Shown in pieces: positions 62,841 through 64,000 of a DNA stretch of 64,000 bases. The position numbers were made by a program, and so were the translations under genes. The DNA comes from Paenibacillus aceris (GTDB taxonomy: Bacteria > Bacillota > Bacilli > Paenibacillales > NBRC-103111): contig NZ_JAGGKV010000006.1 in assembly GCF_017874035.1 (NCBI RefSeq), positions 1-64,000 on the forward strand. The letters run 5' to 3'. The notes under the pieces were generated by a model. The model saw only the letters and a list, made by a program, of their open reading frames with translations. It searched no databases and had not been told where the DNA came from. The first letter of the stretch is position 1. The number at the start of each line of letters is the position of its first letter.

Positions 62841-64000
62841 ATGGAAATTTTACTTGCTTCACTTGCCCTGATTTGGGGCAATGTTACTGCTGCCAACCCG
62901 GACGCTAGCTTTGAGCAGCTTGTTCAAGCATCTTTGGATGCTAAGAATGCGGTAGCTATCGTTCAACCTGCCCCAACACAAGACCCAACAGATCCTCTCG
63001 CTCCTGTTAACAAGCTTGATCCGCAAAAAGACGCTCCAAAAGTCAAAGGTGTATATGTCACGGCGCATAGTGCCGGAGGATCTCGTCTGGGCACCCTTAT
63101 GAAATTAATGGACGACACGGAACTGAATGCAATGGTCATCGACGTCAAAGATGATTGGGGTTACATCACTTGGGAAACTGGCAATGCCGAACTGGACGCG
63201 ATGGGCACCACCCAGAAAATTATTGGCAATATGCCAAGCTTGATGAGTAGCCTTAATGAACATAACATTTATCCCATTGCACGCATCGTTGTTTTCAAAG
63301 ACACCATTCTTGCTAAGAAGAAACCAGAATTATCCTTTGTTAATCCGGACGGCACTGTCTGGGGCAATGGCAAAAATCCGCCTGACAGTTTCGTAAACCC
63401 ATATAACAAAGAAGTATGGGATTACAACATCGCAGTAGCCAAAGAAGCGGTAAAAGCCGGATTCAAAGAAATTCAGTTCGACTACGTCCGGTTCCCGGAG
63501 GGCTTTGAGAAAAGAGCCGATACGCTCAAATACACAAAAGATGATCGCGCTCGCATTGATGCTGTCGCTTCATTCGTCAAGTATGCCAAAGAACAGTTAC
63601 AGCCCCTTGGTGTTCGTGTTTCGGTTGATATTTTCGGTTATGCGGCATCAGTGCCAGCAGCCGAGGGTATCGGGCAGGATTTCGAAAAAATTTCTCAAAA
63701 TGTCGATGTCATTTCGCCAATGATTTATCCGAGTCACTATAGCACAGGCTGGTTTGGTGCTAAAGTACCGGATGCTGCTCCTTATGTAACGATTAACGGT
63801 GCCTCGAAGGATACAACGAAAAAATTGGAGGCGATTGACAAGAAGGGTTGGAAGCCCATTGTCCGCCCCTGGATTCAAGATTTCACCGCTTCTTGGGTCC
63901 CTGGTTACATTAAATATGGCAAGCATGAAGTGGAGGAACAAATTCGCGCTTTGAAAGATAACGGCGTGGACGAATTCCTGCTTTGGAACGCAAACAACAA
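62841..64000 (+). CDS. DUF4015-type putative glycoside hydrolase, C-terminus beyond the window
   Basis: A reading frame from ATG at 62841 to the right edge (386 codons so far), with AGGAGAGGA upstream. The first residues (MEILLASLALIWGNVTAA) form a short signal peptide. A linker leads to a TIM-barrel-like domain with VKGVYVTAHSAGG near residue 68, IDVKDDWG near 100, EIQFDYVRFPEGF near 212 and VDIFGYAAS near 260. These match the DUF4015 putative glycosyl hydrolase family of Firmicutes. The substrate is unknown, and a cell-envelope or capsular polysaccharide is possible. Confidence 0.85.
   Translation, partial: MEILLASLALIWGNVTAANPDASFEQLVQASLDAKNAVAIVQPAPTQDPTDPLAPVNKLDPQKDAPKVKGVYVTAHSAGGSRLGTLMKLMDDTELNAMVIDVKDDWGYITWETGNAELDAMGTTQKIIGNMPSLMSSLNEHNIYPIARIVVFKDTILAKKKPELSFVNPDGTVWGNGKNPPDSFVNPYNKEVWDYNIAVAKEAVKAGFKEIQFDYVRFPEGFEKRADTLKYTKDDRARIDAVASFVKYAKEQLQPLGVRVSVDIFGYAASVPAAEGIGQDFEKISQNVDVISPMIYPSHYSTGWFGAKVPDAAPYVTINGASKDTTKKLEAIDKKGWKPIVRPWIQDFTASWVPGYIKYGKHEVEEQIRALKDNGVDEFLLWNANN

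Overview
The window comes from a Gram-positive, endospore-forming member of the Bacillales, most likely Paenibacillus or a close relative. This is inferred from a ger germination-receptor operon, an SLH surface protein, copper-amine-oxidase-type stalk domains, strong AGGAGG ribosome sites with frequent GTG/TTG starts, a SasB-type alarmone synthetase, a GltC-like regulator and many lipoproteins and extracellular binding proteins. No rRNA, tRNA, CRISPR array or prophage was seen.

Positions 1-11590 (minus strand) hold the most unusual locus. An SLH-domain protein is followed by a giant secreted multidomain protein whose gene is split by two group II introns. Exon 1 (10541-4545), an intact 2.7 kb intron (4544-1842) encoding an RT-maturase-HNH protein, exon 2 (1841-1515, exactly 109 codons), and a second intron (from 1514) whose RT gene is broken near the left edge of the window. 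Removing the first intron joins the exons in frame and rebuilds a repeat domain that is present intact further upstream. The apparent shared C-terminus of the two reading frames is only the conserved 5' end of the introns.

Positions 11800-24200: rRNA modification (an RsuA-type pseudouridine synthase and an RsmF-type methyltransferase), a thioredoxin-like lipid-anchored or membrane protein, a four-gene germinant receptor operon (A, C, a small D-like subunit, B), an ABC-2 exporter trio preceded by DUF309 and a small alarmone synthetase, and pyrD. Positions 24300-30550: a PTS EIICB with its BglG-type antiterminator and a carbohydrate ABC importer with an interesting leader. Positions 30600-38000: an L,D-transpeptidase and an operon of CHASE2-adenylate cyclase, FecR-domain protein and NHL-repeat protein, a candidate envelope-sensing cAMP module. 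Positions 38100-53500: ferredoxin, mobB, dinB, cimA, ResA-like thioredoxin, MFS transporter, JAMM peptidase, DEDDh exonuclease, DUF294 nucleotidyltransferase, amt, MerR and LysR regulators, YugP-type protease, tpx and mntH. Positions 53700-64000: xylB, a 6S RNA gene, a DUF624 membrane protein, a CshA-like RNA helicase, a DUF4178/DUF4247 pair, a YitT-type protein, tatA, an MFS transporter and the start of a DUF4015-type glycosidase that runs off the window.

Most transcription units end in clear intrinsic terminators, listed individually. Annotated starts were moved downstream in several genes where a strong Shine-Dalgarno sequence decides the start.
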